15,814 bases of DNA from NCBI GenBank assembly GCA_004009845.1, contig RMBW01000281.1:1-15814 (forward strand), given 5' to 3'. Positions 8,412-15,814 of the stretch are shown here, piece by piece. Source of the DNA: Davidsoniella eucalypti. Lineage: Eukaryota > Ascomycota > Sordariomycetes > Microascales > Ceratocystidaceae. Positions within the stretch are counted from its first letter, which is position 1, and the number at the start of each line of letters is the position of its first letter. The position numbers and the translations under genes are program-made. Below the pieces are notes generated by a model. It ran no database searches, was not told the origin of the DNA, and saw only the letters and a program-made list of their open reading frames with translations.

Positions 8412-8437
8412 GAAGTCAGGACAAGTCGCGCCCTGAC
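8405..8437 (+). promoter_or_regulatory. Candidate -1 frameshift signal at the gag-pol junction, element 2
   Basis: The gag frame ends TTT TAG inside TTTTTAG (8405-8411). The pol frame is -1 relative to gag and is open from 8375, giving a 37-base overlap. A stem GTCAGG (8415-8420) with CCTGAC (8432-8437) encloses an 11-base loop. All three copies keep the slip run, an open pol frame between gag stop and pol ATG, and the stem, which is 8 bp in elements 1 and 3 and 6 bp here. The spacer is short (about 4 bases). Re-initiation at the pol ATG 8480 is the alternative. Confidence 0.5.
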
Positions 8438-8479
8438 AAGGAGGATACGAAGATAGGGGAAGAGATAGTTAGAACTCAG

Positions 8480-11400
8480 ATGGGAGCTAAAGGTTTATAC
8501 TTAGATTTGTCTATTAATGAACTTTCGACTAAAGCTCTCGTCGACAGTGGCTGCCTCTGCCTCGCCGTCGTCCCTCCGCGCCTACTCCACTACGCCACCC
8601 AGACCCAGCCCATCGAGCCACGCAAGGTCTCCCTCGCCTCCTCCCAGTCCGACCCACCTGTCATCACTCAGATAGCACAGTTTACGCTACACCTACCTGA
8701 CCACCACGAGGACATTTGGGCCTACGTCGTCCCCGGCCAAACCGAAGACTTAATACTCGGTCAACGCTGGCTGATTAATCACGACGTGCATCTACACCCG
8801 CGCTCTGGACAAATCGAAGTCACCACGGCCGAAGAACTAACGCCTGAAGAGTTCCATAAACTCTGTGACAACGATGACGCCGCTGTATTCCGCATCACGC
8901 TAGAAGACGTCAACAGGGCGCTGGAACAGAAGGAACAGGAAAGGCCGCCCTTACCCGAGTGGCTGCAACCTGTAGCGTCCGCGTTTGAAGCCAAAGCCTC
9001 CAAGGACCTCCCGCCACATCGGCCTGGAGTAGACCTGACGATTGAACTGTTAGAAGGGAAAACGTTACCTGTGCAATCGCTCTACCCGCTGTCGCGCGCT
9101 GAACTGTTGGTGATGCAAAAGACCTTGACTGAACTACTGGGGACAAAATGGATAAAGGATACGAAATCTGAAGTGGGCTCCCCCGTCCTATTTGTAAAGA
9201 AACCTGGAGGTGGAATTCGCTTCTGTGTGGACTACCGCGCAGTCAACGCCATCTCCAAGAAGGACTCTTACCCACTGCCCCTTATCCATGACACCCTTCG
9301 GCAAATCTCGGCTGCTAAATGGGTCTCCAAGGTCGACGTTATTGCCGCATTTCATCGTATTCGGATTGCCCCTGGTTCTGAGGAGTTAACCGCCTTTCGG
9401 ACTCCCCTAGGGGCCTTTGAATGGAACGTGATCCCTTTCGGTTTGACTAATGCCCCTGCTGCTTTCCAACGTTACATCAATTCGGTCCTTCGAAAATGGC
9501 TAGGCATCAGCTGCAGCGCCTACATCGACGATGTGGACATCTACTCCAGTGGCACTGAAGAAGAGCACAGGAAGTTAGTGCTCGAAATTGTCCACGCACT
9601 CGATCTCGCCGGCCTGCAACTCGACCTCCGCAAGTGCCAGTTCCTAGCTAAGGAAATCAAGTTCCTCGGCTTTATCGTTGGCCCAGGTATTGGCATCAAG
9701 GCAGACCCTGAGAAAACCCTTGCGATTCGCAACTGGAATTCTCCCACAACTTTGAAAGGTCTACGTGGTTTTATCGGCTTTGTCAACTTCTATCGAGACT
9801 TTGTGCCTCGACTGTCCGAAATGATAGCACCGATGGTAGGGTTAACCAAGAAGGATACCCCCTTTGTCTGGTCCGACGCATGTGCGCACGCTTTCGCCGA
9901 GGTTAAGAGAGCCTTTCTCACTCCCCCTGTTTTGACCCCCTTTGACCCGCTGAGAGAAACGGTATTGACCGCGGATTCATCCGGTTACGCCCTGGGAGCA
10001 GAATTGTCTCAACGAGGAGATGATGGTCTCATGCACCCCATTGCCTTCCTTTCTCGCAAACTCACACCCCCCGAAGCCAACTACCCCATTCACGACAAGG
10101 AGATGTTGGCCATCTACTGGTCCATTCGCGAATGGCGCCATTTCCTCCTAGGGGTCGACTTTGTGGTGTGGACGGATCACCGGAACTTGGAATACTTTCA
10201 GACCAAGCGAACGTTGGCTGAGAGACAGCGCCGCTGGGGATATGAGCTTTCGGACTTTAGTTTCTGCCTACGCCACCGCCCAGGTACTGAGCAAGTTGTG
10301 CCAGACGCCCTGTCTAGAAGGGACCAGGACATGCCAGCCAACGAAAGTGACGACAGGCTGGCTAGTCGCTTCCACCAACTCCTCGAGAAGAGTGAGTCAA
10401 GCAACGACCTGGTGGTAATCGGCGCAGTTTGGGCTCAGGAGCCTGACAAGGACGCGCCGACTGACGACAAGGCGACTAAGGAAGCTGTGACCTCCCCCTT
10501 CGCGGACCCCGAGATGACTAGCCTATGGAACCAGGCTCTGACCCAATGCAACCGTTGGTGGTTAGCTCGTAAACTAGTACGAGAAGGAGCTCGCTCATTC
10601 CCAGCCGACTGGGGTTTGCAATGGCAAATGAGCGAGTGCAAGCTAGACTCTGAAGGTAGACTACGCTGGCGTGATAGACTTTGGGTCCCTCACCACGAAC
10701 CCCTGAGGACCAGAATCATCCAGCAAATTCACGACTCTACCCTCGCAGGCCACCCCGGCAGAGCAATCACCCGTGACTTAGTTTCGCGCGAATATGCCTG
10801 GCCTGGCCTAACCAACGATGTCCGACAATTCGTGTCGAATTGCTCTTCTTGTGGAAAAAGCAAGATTTGGCGAGAACAGAAGCGCGGCCTTTTGAAACCC
10901 CTGCCAGTACCGTCCAGACCTTGGTCTGAACTGGCCATGGACTTTATCGGCCCATTACCCCCTTCTGCTGGTTACACTTCTATTCTAGGAGTCACCGACC
11001 GCCTGTCGAAGTCGCAAATCCTGATCCCCATGAAGGCCGTTACCGCACAAGCCACTGCTGAAGCCCTGCTGATCCACGTCTTTTCCCACCACGGCTTCCC
11101 CCTTGCAATCGTTTCCGACAGAGGGCCTCAATTTGCTCAGCTGTTTTGGGGCGAAGTATGCCGTCGCTTTGGGATTCAACGCCGCCTATCTACGGCTTTC
11201 CACCCCCAGACTGATGGTAGTCAGGAGCGCAGCAATCAGGAGATTGAAACGTACTTGCGCAATTTCTGTTCCTTCGCACAGGACGACTGGGCCTCACTAC
11301 TGCCTCAAGCGCAATTGGCCCTCAACAACCGCATTTCCTCAACCACTGGCCTCTCCCCTTTCTTCACCACCCATGGTTTCAACGTGGACATTATTGAGCC

Positions 11401-12112
11401 CTCCGTTCAAGGTCCCCCTGCCTCTGACAAATCTCCTGTTTGTGGTGCCCAGGAATGGCTATCCAAACTAAGCGACGCAACCCAATTCGCGATCGTAGCT
11501 ATGGCTGCCACCCAGGAACACCAGGAAACCAGCGCTAACCGTCTCCGTCAACCATCTGAGAGCTTCAGAGTGGGAGATAAGGTCTATCTCAACACGAAGA
11601 ACCTGACCACGGAGAGACCGTCCAAGAAGTTAGACTGGTTGGCCAGACTGTACACAGTCCTAGAGGTTACAGGTACTCACAACGTACGATTGAACGTGCC
11701 TACAGGCATCCACCCTGTTTTCCACGTAAGCCTAATCCGCCGAGCTCCCAACAACCCCTTACCCTCGCAGGAAGTACCTGATGATGAGCCCGCGGCTATC
11801 ACGGCTAGGGAAGCACTTGAAGACGACTCTGTGGAAACAGGCGAGTACAGGGTGGAAGCAATCGTGAAGCAACGTACCCGCCATGGACACACGCAAGCCT
11901 TGGTCAAATGGAAAGGTTACCAAGATGCTACTTGGGAACCATTGGAACACGTGAAGGACACTGCAGCATGGTTGGCTTTCACGGAGAAGACGAAAAAGAA
12001 TTGGAATGTGACCCTCCAATCCCTTTACACTGCCTGGTTGCTACCAGAGGATGGCCCCGAGAAGGACCATGGTACGAGTATGGACACACGCAGTCCACTG
12101 ATGGTAGGCTAA
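8480..12112 (+). CDS. pol: Pol polyprotein of element 2: protease, RT, RNase H, integrase, chromodomain
   Basis: This is 1,210 residues from the ATG at 8480; the frame is open from 8375, so a Gag-Pol fusion by -1 frameshift is likely. Domains in order: aspartic protease with D22-S-G; reverse transcriptase with D286 in VDVIAAF and YIDD at 348-351; RNase H with D499, E541, D566 and D609; integrase zinc finger H751, H758, C788, C791; integrase core D821, D880, E916 (DD35E spacing exact); and a region before RRAP at about 1030-1090 where a GPY/F module is expected but the GPY triplet is not seen. The chromodomain at about 1121-1172 keeps all three aromatic cage positions, Y1123, W1144 and Y1147, so binding to methylated H3K9 is expected from the family. 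All catalytic residues are present, so the protein looks functional. Its length matches chromovirus pol. Confidence 0.95.
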   Translation: MGAKGLYLDLSINELSTKALVDSGCLCLAVVPPRLLHYATQTQPIEPRKVSLASSQSDPPVITQIAQFTLHLPDHHEDIWAYVVPGQTEDLILGQRWLINHDVHLHPRSGQIEVTTAEELTPEEFHKLCDNDDAAVFRITLEDVNRALEQKEQERPPLPEWLQPVASAFEAKASKDLPPHRPGVDLTIELLEGKTLPVQSLYPLSRAELLVMQKTLTELLGTKWIKDTKSEVGSPVLFVKKPGGGIRFCVDYRAVNAISKKDSYPLPLIHDTLRQISAAKWVSKVDVIAAFHRIRIAPGSEELTAFRTPLGAFEWNVIPFGLTNAPAAFQRYINSVLRKWLGISCSAYIDDVDIYSSGTEEEHRKLVLEIVHALDLAGLQLDLRKCQFLAKEIKFLGFIVGPGIGIKADPEKTLAIRNWNSPTTLKGLRGFIGFVNFYRDFVPRLSEMIAPMVGLTKKDTPFVWSDACAHAFAEVKRAFLTPPVLTPFDPLRETVLTADSSGYALGAELSQRGDDGLMHPIAFLSRKLTPPEANYPIHDKEMLAIYWSIREWRHFLLGVDFVVWTDHRNLEYFQTKRTLAERQRRWGYELSDFSFCLRHRPGTEQVVPDALSRRDQDMPANESDDRLASRFHQLLEKSESSNDLVVIGAVWAQEPDKDAPTDDKATKEAVTSPFADPEMTSLWNQALTQCNRWWLARKLVREGARSFPADWGLQWQMSECKLDSEGRLRWRDRLWVPHHEPLRTRIIQQIHDSTLAGHPGRAITRDLVSREYAWPGLTNDVRQFVSNCSSCGKSKIWREQKRGLLKPLPVPSRPWSELAMDFIGPLPPSAGYTSILGVTDRLSKSQILIPMKAVTAQATAEALLIHVFSHHGFPLAIVSDRGPQFAQLFWGEVCRRFGIQRRLSTAFHPQTDGSQERSNQEIETYLRNFCSFAQDDWASLLPQAQLALNNRISSTTGLSPFFTTHGFNVDIIEPSVQGPPASDKSPVCGAQEWLSKLSDATQFAIVAMAATQEHQETSANRLRQPSESFRVGDKVYLNTKNLTTERPSKKLDWLARLYTVLEVTGTHNVRLNVPTGIHPVFHVSLIRRAPNNPLPSQEVPDDEPAAITAREALEDDSVETGEYRVEAIVKQRTRHGHTQALVKWKGYQDATWEPLEHVKDTAAWLAFTEKTKKNWNVTLQSLYTAWLLPEDGPEKDHGTSMDTRSPLMVG

Positions 12113-12187
12113 GGCAGCAATATTGGCTGCACCACCCTGATCACCTGCACACCCGAGCGTCTGCAGGATAAGATTGCTGACCTATTT

Positions 12188-12223
12188 TGGAGTTATTTCT
12201 GTTTCTGGAGTTATTTCTGTTTT
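12188..12223 (+). repeat. Tandem repeat, 2 x 18 bp, in the 3' UTR
   Basis: Units 12188-12205 and 12206-12223 share TGGAGTTATTTCTGTTT and differ at the last base. The counterpart in element 1 is at 514-549. Confidence 0.85.
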
Positions 12224-12331
12224 TGGATATCGAGTACCAAGGTACTATACGGTTTTAAGTTTGTATACACCATGCTACAGGGGTGTTTTTTGTATGTTTA
12301 GACGTAAAATTAGTGTAATTTTTCTGCCGAT

Positions 12332-12342
12332 GGGGGGGGAGA
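12332..12342 (+). other. Polypurine tract of element 2
   Basis: A run of eight G followed by AGA lies four bases upstream of the 3' LTR. This is the expected primer for plus-strand DNA synthesis. The same tract is present, reverse-complemented, at 395-405. Confidence 0.85.
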
Positions 12343-12346
12343 CTAT

Positions 12347-12527
12347 TGTAAGAGACTAAGGCCTAGTAAGGTTAGCCAAGGCATTCCTTGTCAGTACTAG
12401 AATCGGCTATAAGTAGGGACCTATTCCCGCCGATTATTAGTCTTAGTTTCTCTTTCTCCTTCATCGGTCTCAATCGAACTACTCTTTTACGACCAGTTTT
12501 CATTGCAACTCCTCGTATATCGTCTCA
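12347..12527 (+). repeat. LTR, 3' LTR of element 2 (181 bp)
   Basis: It starts TGTAAGAGAC and ends GTCTCA on the plus strand. U3 would be 12347-12462, with TATAAG at 12408-12413; R begins at the predicted start 12463 with ATCGGTCTCAA. It differs from 210-390 at one base and from 6447-6627 at six. The right flank CCTTC is the interrupted pol of element 3. Confidence 0.95.
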
Positions 12528-13143
12528 CCTTCCAACAGTTCGATCTTCAAGTCTACTCCAGGCCGGTGTGGCGGGAGGTCCTTGGATGCCTTTGCTTCAA
12601 ATGCTGATGCCACGGGTCTTAACCAGTCAGGTAGGGGCGGTCGTTCCTGTTCCTTCTGCTCCAGCGCCCTGTTGACATCTTCTAACGTGATGCGGAATAC
12701 AGCGGCGTCGTCGTTGTCACAGAGTTTATGGAACTCTTCAGGCGTTAGTTCTTCGGCCGTGGTGACTTCGATTTGTCCAGAGCGCGGGTGCAGGTGCACG
12801 TCGTGATTAATCAGCCAGCGTTGACCGAGTATTAAGTCTTCGGTTTGGCCGGGGACGACGTAGGCCCAAATGTCCTCGTGGTGGTCAGGTAGGTGTAGCG
12901 TAAACTGTGCTATCTGAGTGATGACAGGGGGGTCGGACTGGGAGGAGGCGAGGGAGACCTTGCGAGGTTCGATAGGCTGGGTTTGGGTAGCGTAGGGGAG
13001 TAGGCGCGGAGGGACGACGGCGAGGCAGAGGCAGCCACTGTCGACGAGAGCTTTAGTCGAAAGTTCATTAATAGACAAATCTAAGTATAAACCTTTAGCT
13101 CCCATCTGAGTTCTAACTATCTCTTCCCCTATCTTCGTATCCT
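12528..13143 (-). pseudogene. pol: pol of element 3, N-terminal part only
   Basis: From the ATG at 13105 the frame is open for about 193 family residues and covers the protease (DSG motif at residues 22-24) and the linker before RT. It then runs into the reversed LTR of element 2 and stops after a few foreign residues. The last family residues are LLEG. Without RT, RNase H and integrase it is not functional. The pol frame is also open upstream of the ATG towards the gag end, as in the other copies. Confidence 0.9.
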
Positions 13144-13145
13144 CC

Positions 13146-13180
13146 TGGTCAGGGCGCGACTTGTCCTGACCACCTAAAAA
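13146..13180 (-). promoter_or_regulatory. Candidate -1 frameshift signal at the gag-pol junction, element 3
   Basis: The sense TTTTTAG (13180-13174) is followed by an 8-bp perfect stem formed by 13165-13172 and 13146-13153 around an 11-base loop. It is the same arrangement as in elements 1 and 2. Confidence 0.5.
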
Positions 13181-14968
13181 TCCAGTTCAATTAGGTCGTA
13201 TTCTGACCCGTTCTCCGCTACCTTAGAGTCGACCTTGGCTACCGTCGTAGTGGTGTTGTCAGGGGGAGGTAGCACACGATCCATGGCCCGTTCGTCATAC
13301 TTCGCGATTTCCTCACGCATTACCGTGCGTATGGCGTTGATAGACAGCTGATTGTTGGAGGGCCTGGCTGGGAAGAGCGCTGGGGGCAACGGCGTGCGAT
13401 GTGATCCTTGAGTCCACAGATAAAGCATGCGTTTTCGCGCATTAACCGGTGTCGTTCCGACTCGGACAGTTTTGGCCTGTCTGAGCGGGCAGCAAGCTGA
13501 GGGCGGTTCTCCCGACGGGTCTGTTGGTCAGGCCGCTCTCTCCAGTTACTCGACTTGGTGTGTTCGGGCTTAGGGTGGACTCAACGATGCGGCGCTTACC
13601 AGTGGGGCGGTCGAAGTGCTTCAAGAGGCTGTCAATGATGGCGTGGTATGAGTTGGACTCCCAAGCCCATCCGGTGCGTTCAACCAAATCGTCACGCATG
13701 GCAGAACGTAGGATGTCGATCAACGTGGTGTCGTCGTGAATGCCGGCTTCCATGGCTAGGGTTTCGAATCGGAGGTGGAAGGCCTTGAAGGTTTCACGAT
13801 CTCCCTGAGCTGACTTGTAGAAGGCGATGCGAGCGTTAGTGAGTCGTTCGCGCGACCGGAACATATCGTCGAGTTTCTCCAGCAGCAGATCGTAGGGTCT
13901 GGATCGTTGGCAGATAGAGTCGAAAAAGACGTTCAACTTGGCTTGCGTGTTCGTGCCTAAGCGGCCGTACAGGTAGACTGCTTTAGAGAGGTCACTGCCT
14001 AGGGCTGTTCCATCGATTAACATCTTGTTCGTTGCCAGTCTTCTCCAGATCTCGTAGTCAGAGTGTAAGCCGCTGAATTCGCTAAGTAGAGGCTGGACCT
14101 GACGGGGTAGGTTTTGGCTGGACGAGACGGGTAGTGGCTGAGGAGCAGGGGCAGGCGGTAGCGGAGGAGCGGCAGTATCATGACGCTCTTTGGCGAACAG
14201 CATTTGACCGAGTCGATTCATCATAGACTTCATTTCTACCATGTCAGTTTGCAGAGAGTCCAGACGGTCGGCTTCACGCGAGGGTTGGCGACCACGGTCA
14301 GATTCAGGGTAGGTATCGCGGGGTCTCATGCTTTCGGCCAGACGCGCCAGGTCAGAGGTATCGGATGGGATGTCACTGGCGTCGTCTTCATCGTCTGCGG
14401 GTAGGGGGTTGCGAGACGTGGTTACTCGACTCAGGGTGCGTGCATGAGTTGTCTCGGTCGCGATCAATTGTTCAGTGGTTTCCCTGGCCTTGGAGCGTGC
14501 TCTCGTGGGGGTGCGAGGCAGGCCCATGAATGGTGACTTGAGAAGGGAAGGGCGGAGCGAGGTTCGAGCCACGCGTTCCTGACGCGTACGGGCTTGGCCG
14601 ATGTGAACATGGCCGACAAAACCGCTGGTGAAAGATAGATGTCCTAGGTGGCTGTGGAAATGCTGACTGTGACTAAGGATGTCACGGGAGGCAGGGCAGA
14701 ATCCTAGGACGGCAGCGAGGCGCGCGCGTTCCTTACGTTTAAAGAGTGCAAGGTAGCACCAGCCGGGTCTGCTCCAGGGTCGATCCTCGGGTAGGCCTAC
14801 GGCCGACAGCGTGTAGCCCTCAGGGGGTTCCTGGCTGGGGTCTAGGAGGTGGACACGAGCCAGGGCTAGTTTCTGCTTAATAATACAGAAGGCTTCGTAG
14901 TAACCAACGAGGGCGGCGCAGTTCAGGGAGGCCAGGATGACCAGAACCAGGAAGGTGAAGTCAGACAT
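13174..14968 (-). pseudogene. gag: gag of element 3, frameshifted
   Basis: It starts at the ATG 14968 (MSDFTF, A at -3). The frame is intact through the hydrophobic N-terminus, linker, coiled coil and capsid-like region. One base lost in a C run near 13573 shifts the frame before the Arg-rich tail. The zinc knuckle region is still visible in another frame near 13390-13430. A second single-base loss near 13363 puts the last part (from 13428) in a third frame, ending at the usual stop 13174-13176. Substitutions against elements 1 and 2 are mostly silent or conservative, suggesting past selection on the protein. Confidence 0.9.
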
Positions 14969-15260
14969 AGTGACTTTAGAAGCGCAAGGGTAACGAGCGG
15001 ACTGGTAGGGGCAAGCCTTGTAGGAGGAAGGCTTGGACAGGGGCAGACTGTTTAGGCAGAGTCTGGACAGGATAGGGGCAAACAGAGACGGTGTTTGGAC
15101 AAAGAGGAGTGGAAAGCAAGCGGACGGCTTGGACAGAAGAGAGGGCAAGCGGATGGCTTGGACAGAATAGGGGCAAGCAGACGGCTTGGACAGAAGTAAA
15201 TTCAGCGAGCAGATGCTCGGACAAAGGGGCAAGCGGATGCTTGGACAAGATAAAGAAGTT
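14969..15260 (-). other. Gag leader of element 3 with hairpin array
   Basis: This is the counterpart of 6110-6433. It has the same series of CAAGC/GCTTG hairpins plus the CGAGC/GCTCG and CAAAC/GTTTG variants, with one 29-bp unit fewer. Loop bases differ from element 1 at several hairpins (for example GGATG for GGGTG) while the arms are unchanged. Confidence 0.8.
15116..15201 (-). repeat. Leader minisatellite, 3 units of 28-29 bp
   Basis: Units begin at 15116, 15145 and 15173. They correspond to the four-unit array at 6259-6374, with one unit lost or not gained. Confidence 0.85.
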
Positions 15261-15271
15261 ATCGGTCTCAA
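15261..15271 (-). other. Primer-binding site of element 3, complementary to its own transcript start
   Basis: The same 11-mer as in element 1 lies two bases from the LTR and is complementary to LTR bases 15337-15327. Confidence 0.82.
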
Positions 15272-15273
15272 AA

Positions 15274-15453
15274 TGAGACGATATACGAGGAGTTGCGATG
15301 AAAACTGGTCGTAAAGAGTAGTTCGATTGAGACCGATGAAGGAGAAAGAGAAACTAAGACTAATAATCGGCGGGAATAGGTCCCTACTTATAGCCGATTC
15401 TAGTACTGACAAGGAATGCCTTGGCTAACCTTACTAGGCCTTAGTCTCTTACA
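15274..15453 (-). repeat. LTR, 5' LTR of element 3 (180 bp)
   Basis: This is the same LTR with one A deleted in a run of A near 15315 and one further change against 12347-12527. The TATA box is at 15392-15387 and the predicted start at 15337, again 55 bases apart. The outer flank is TTCTC; the other end of the element is outside the visible structure, so a target duplication cannot be tested. Confidence 0.95.
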
Positions 15454-15814
15454 TTCTCCTCTTTTTTCTCGCTTTTTCCTTCCTGGGTTACACCAGTCAG
15501 TGCTGTGCACGATGGTGCCAGGAACGTTACCCCGCCGGTTCGCCCGTCGTTTGGTCCGCGCCCCAGGATGGTGCTATCTGTCCTTGTTTCGAAGATCCGC
15601 TCGGCAGCTATCGCCAAACTCCTCGGCCCCTTCCAACCGGGCCTCAAATTGCATTACATGAGTCCTCGTTCCACGACCACTTGGGTCACATCCGTTTCTC
15701 CCTTTCTGTTCTGGTCGGCCATAGCGAGCCAGCCCACGCTCGTTTCGATTCCGAGCCTGCTGCCCGTGCTTCGTGTCCTTCGCTTCCTCTTCAACAATAG
15801 AATGTTGGGCATTG
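15454..15814 (+). pseudogene. gag: Diverged gag relic (N-terminal part), frameshifted
   Basis: In one plus frame this shows PGWCYLSLFRR (about 15560-15600), matching RPGWCYLALFKR of the family gag. In another frame, from about 15660, it shows HDHLGHIRFS followed by LVGHSEPAHARF, matching the HSHLGHLSF and FVGHVHIGQAR blocks. The order and spacing fit gag residues of roughly 7-140, with at least one frameshift between the blocks and a stop after about 15800. It is far more diverged than elements 1-3, so it is an older or different subfamily member into which element 3 probably inserted. It also shows a hydrophobic run at its start, like the family gag. Confidence 0.7.

Larger units (their letters stand above)
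12113..12346 (+). other. 3' untranslated region of element 2 with polypurine tract
   Basis: No convincing gene is seen here. It contains two 18-bp tandem units at 12188-12223, an inverted repeat AGTACC/GGTACT at 12233-12246 and the polypurine tract at 12332-12342 (eight G then AGA), followed by CTAT and the LTR. The layout is the same as at 391-624 of element 1. In the hairpin the loop differs (AA here, CT-type in element 1) while both arms are identical. Confidence 0.85.
6628..12527 (+). mobile_element. Element 2: 5'-truncated Ty3/gypsy chromovirus with intact reading frames
   Basis: This plus-strand copy runs from within gag codon 5 to the end of its 3' LTR. Gag (to 8411) and pol (to 12112) have no internal stop or frameshift. 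The 5' LTR, primer site, about 340-bp leader and gag start codon are missing, because the sequence begins at the edge of the LTR at 6447-6627. On the right, the 3' LTR is followed by CCTTC, where it interrupts pol of element 3. The copy looks like the youngest coding sequence in the window, but it has no promoter of its own and cannot be copied autonomously as it stands. Confidence 0.92.
12528..15453 (-). mobile_element. Element 3: Ty3/gypsy chromovirus truncated by element 2
   Basis: This minus-strand copy has its 5' LTR at 15274-15453, primer site, leader, gag and the first part of pol. It ends at 12528, where the LTR of element 2 begins inside the protease-to-RT linker. The remainder (RT, RNase H, integrase, 3' LTR) is not found in the window in a position that continues it. 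Its sequence is more diverged from elements 1 and 2 in gag than those two are from each other, but its pol agrees with element 2 where element 1 departs. Confidence 0.9.

Noticed and set aside
11908..12171. 87-codon ORF overlapping the chromodomain end, also at 566-829 on the minus strand
   Set aside because: It is open in both copies, but amino-acid changes are more frequent in this frame than in the pol frame over the same bases, so it looks like a shadow.
12332..12342. G-quadruplex
   Set aside because: There is a single run of eight G without further G runs nearby; the position fits a polypurine tract.
12174..12359. 61-codon ORF running from the 3' UTR into the LTR
   Set aside because: It crosses the polypurine tract and LTR edge, and its composition follows the tandem repeat; no counterpart is open in element 1.

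Overview
The window is a nest of closely related LTR retrotransposons with no recognisable host gene. The family is Ty3/gypsy (Metaviridae), chromovirus type. Pol runs protease, reverse transcriptase, RNase H, integrase, chromodomain; Gag ends in a CCHC zinc knuckle; LTRs are only 180-181 bp, with TG...CA ends. An 11-nt primer-binding site is complementary to the predicted 5' end of the element's own transcript, as in the Tf1/sushi group. This points to a fungal genome, but the species or phylum cannot be told from the window.

Layout: (1) bases 1-209 are a decayed plus-strand RNase H fragment. (2) Element 1, minus strand, 210-6627, has both LTRs and a complete but repeatedly frameshifted gag-pol. 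(3) Element 2, plus strand, 6628-12527, has uninterrupted gag and pol frames and a 3' LTR. It lacks its 5' LTR, leader and the first four to five gag codons; its gag begins directly at the outer edge of element 1's 5' LTR. (4) Element 3, minus strand, 12528-15453, has its 5' LTR, leader, a frameshifted gag and about 193 codons of pol, and is cut off where element 2's 3' LTR begins. (5) Bases 15454-15814 are a frameshifted, diverged gag relic on the plus strand.

Elements 1 and 2 lie head to head and form an inverted repeat with arms of about 5.9 kb around a spacer of about 0.5 kb (leader plus LTR). The left LTR of element 1 is nearly identical to the LTR of element 2 but differs at seven positions from its supposed partner, and the flanking 5-mers do not match. 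This suggests that the locus was rearranged by recombination between copies.

The retroelement works as a unit. The LTR supplies a TATA box and start site. The transcript's first 11 nt can prime reverse transcription at the adjacent site. An AUG-free leader with an array of small hairpins precedes gag. Pol lies in the -1 frame and overlaps the end of gag, next to a T-rich slip site and a stem-loop. The chromodomain would tether integrase to methylated histone H3, which fits the self-nested arrangement.

The most notable observations are the self-priming geometry, the leader hairpin array with compensatory arm changes, and the long inverted repeat.
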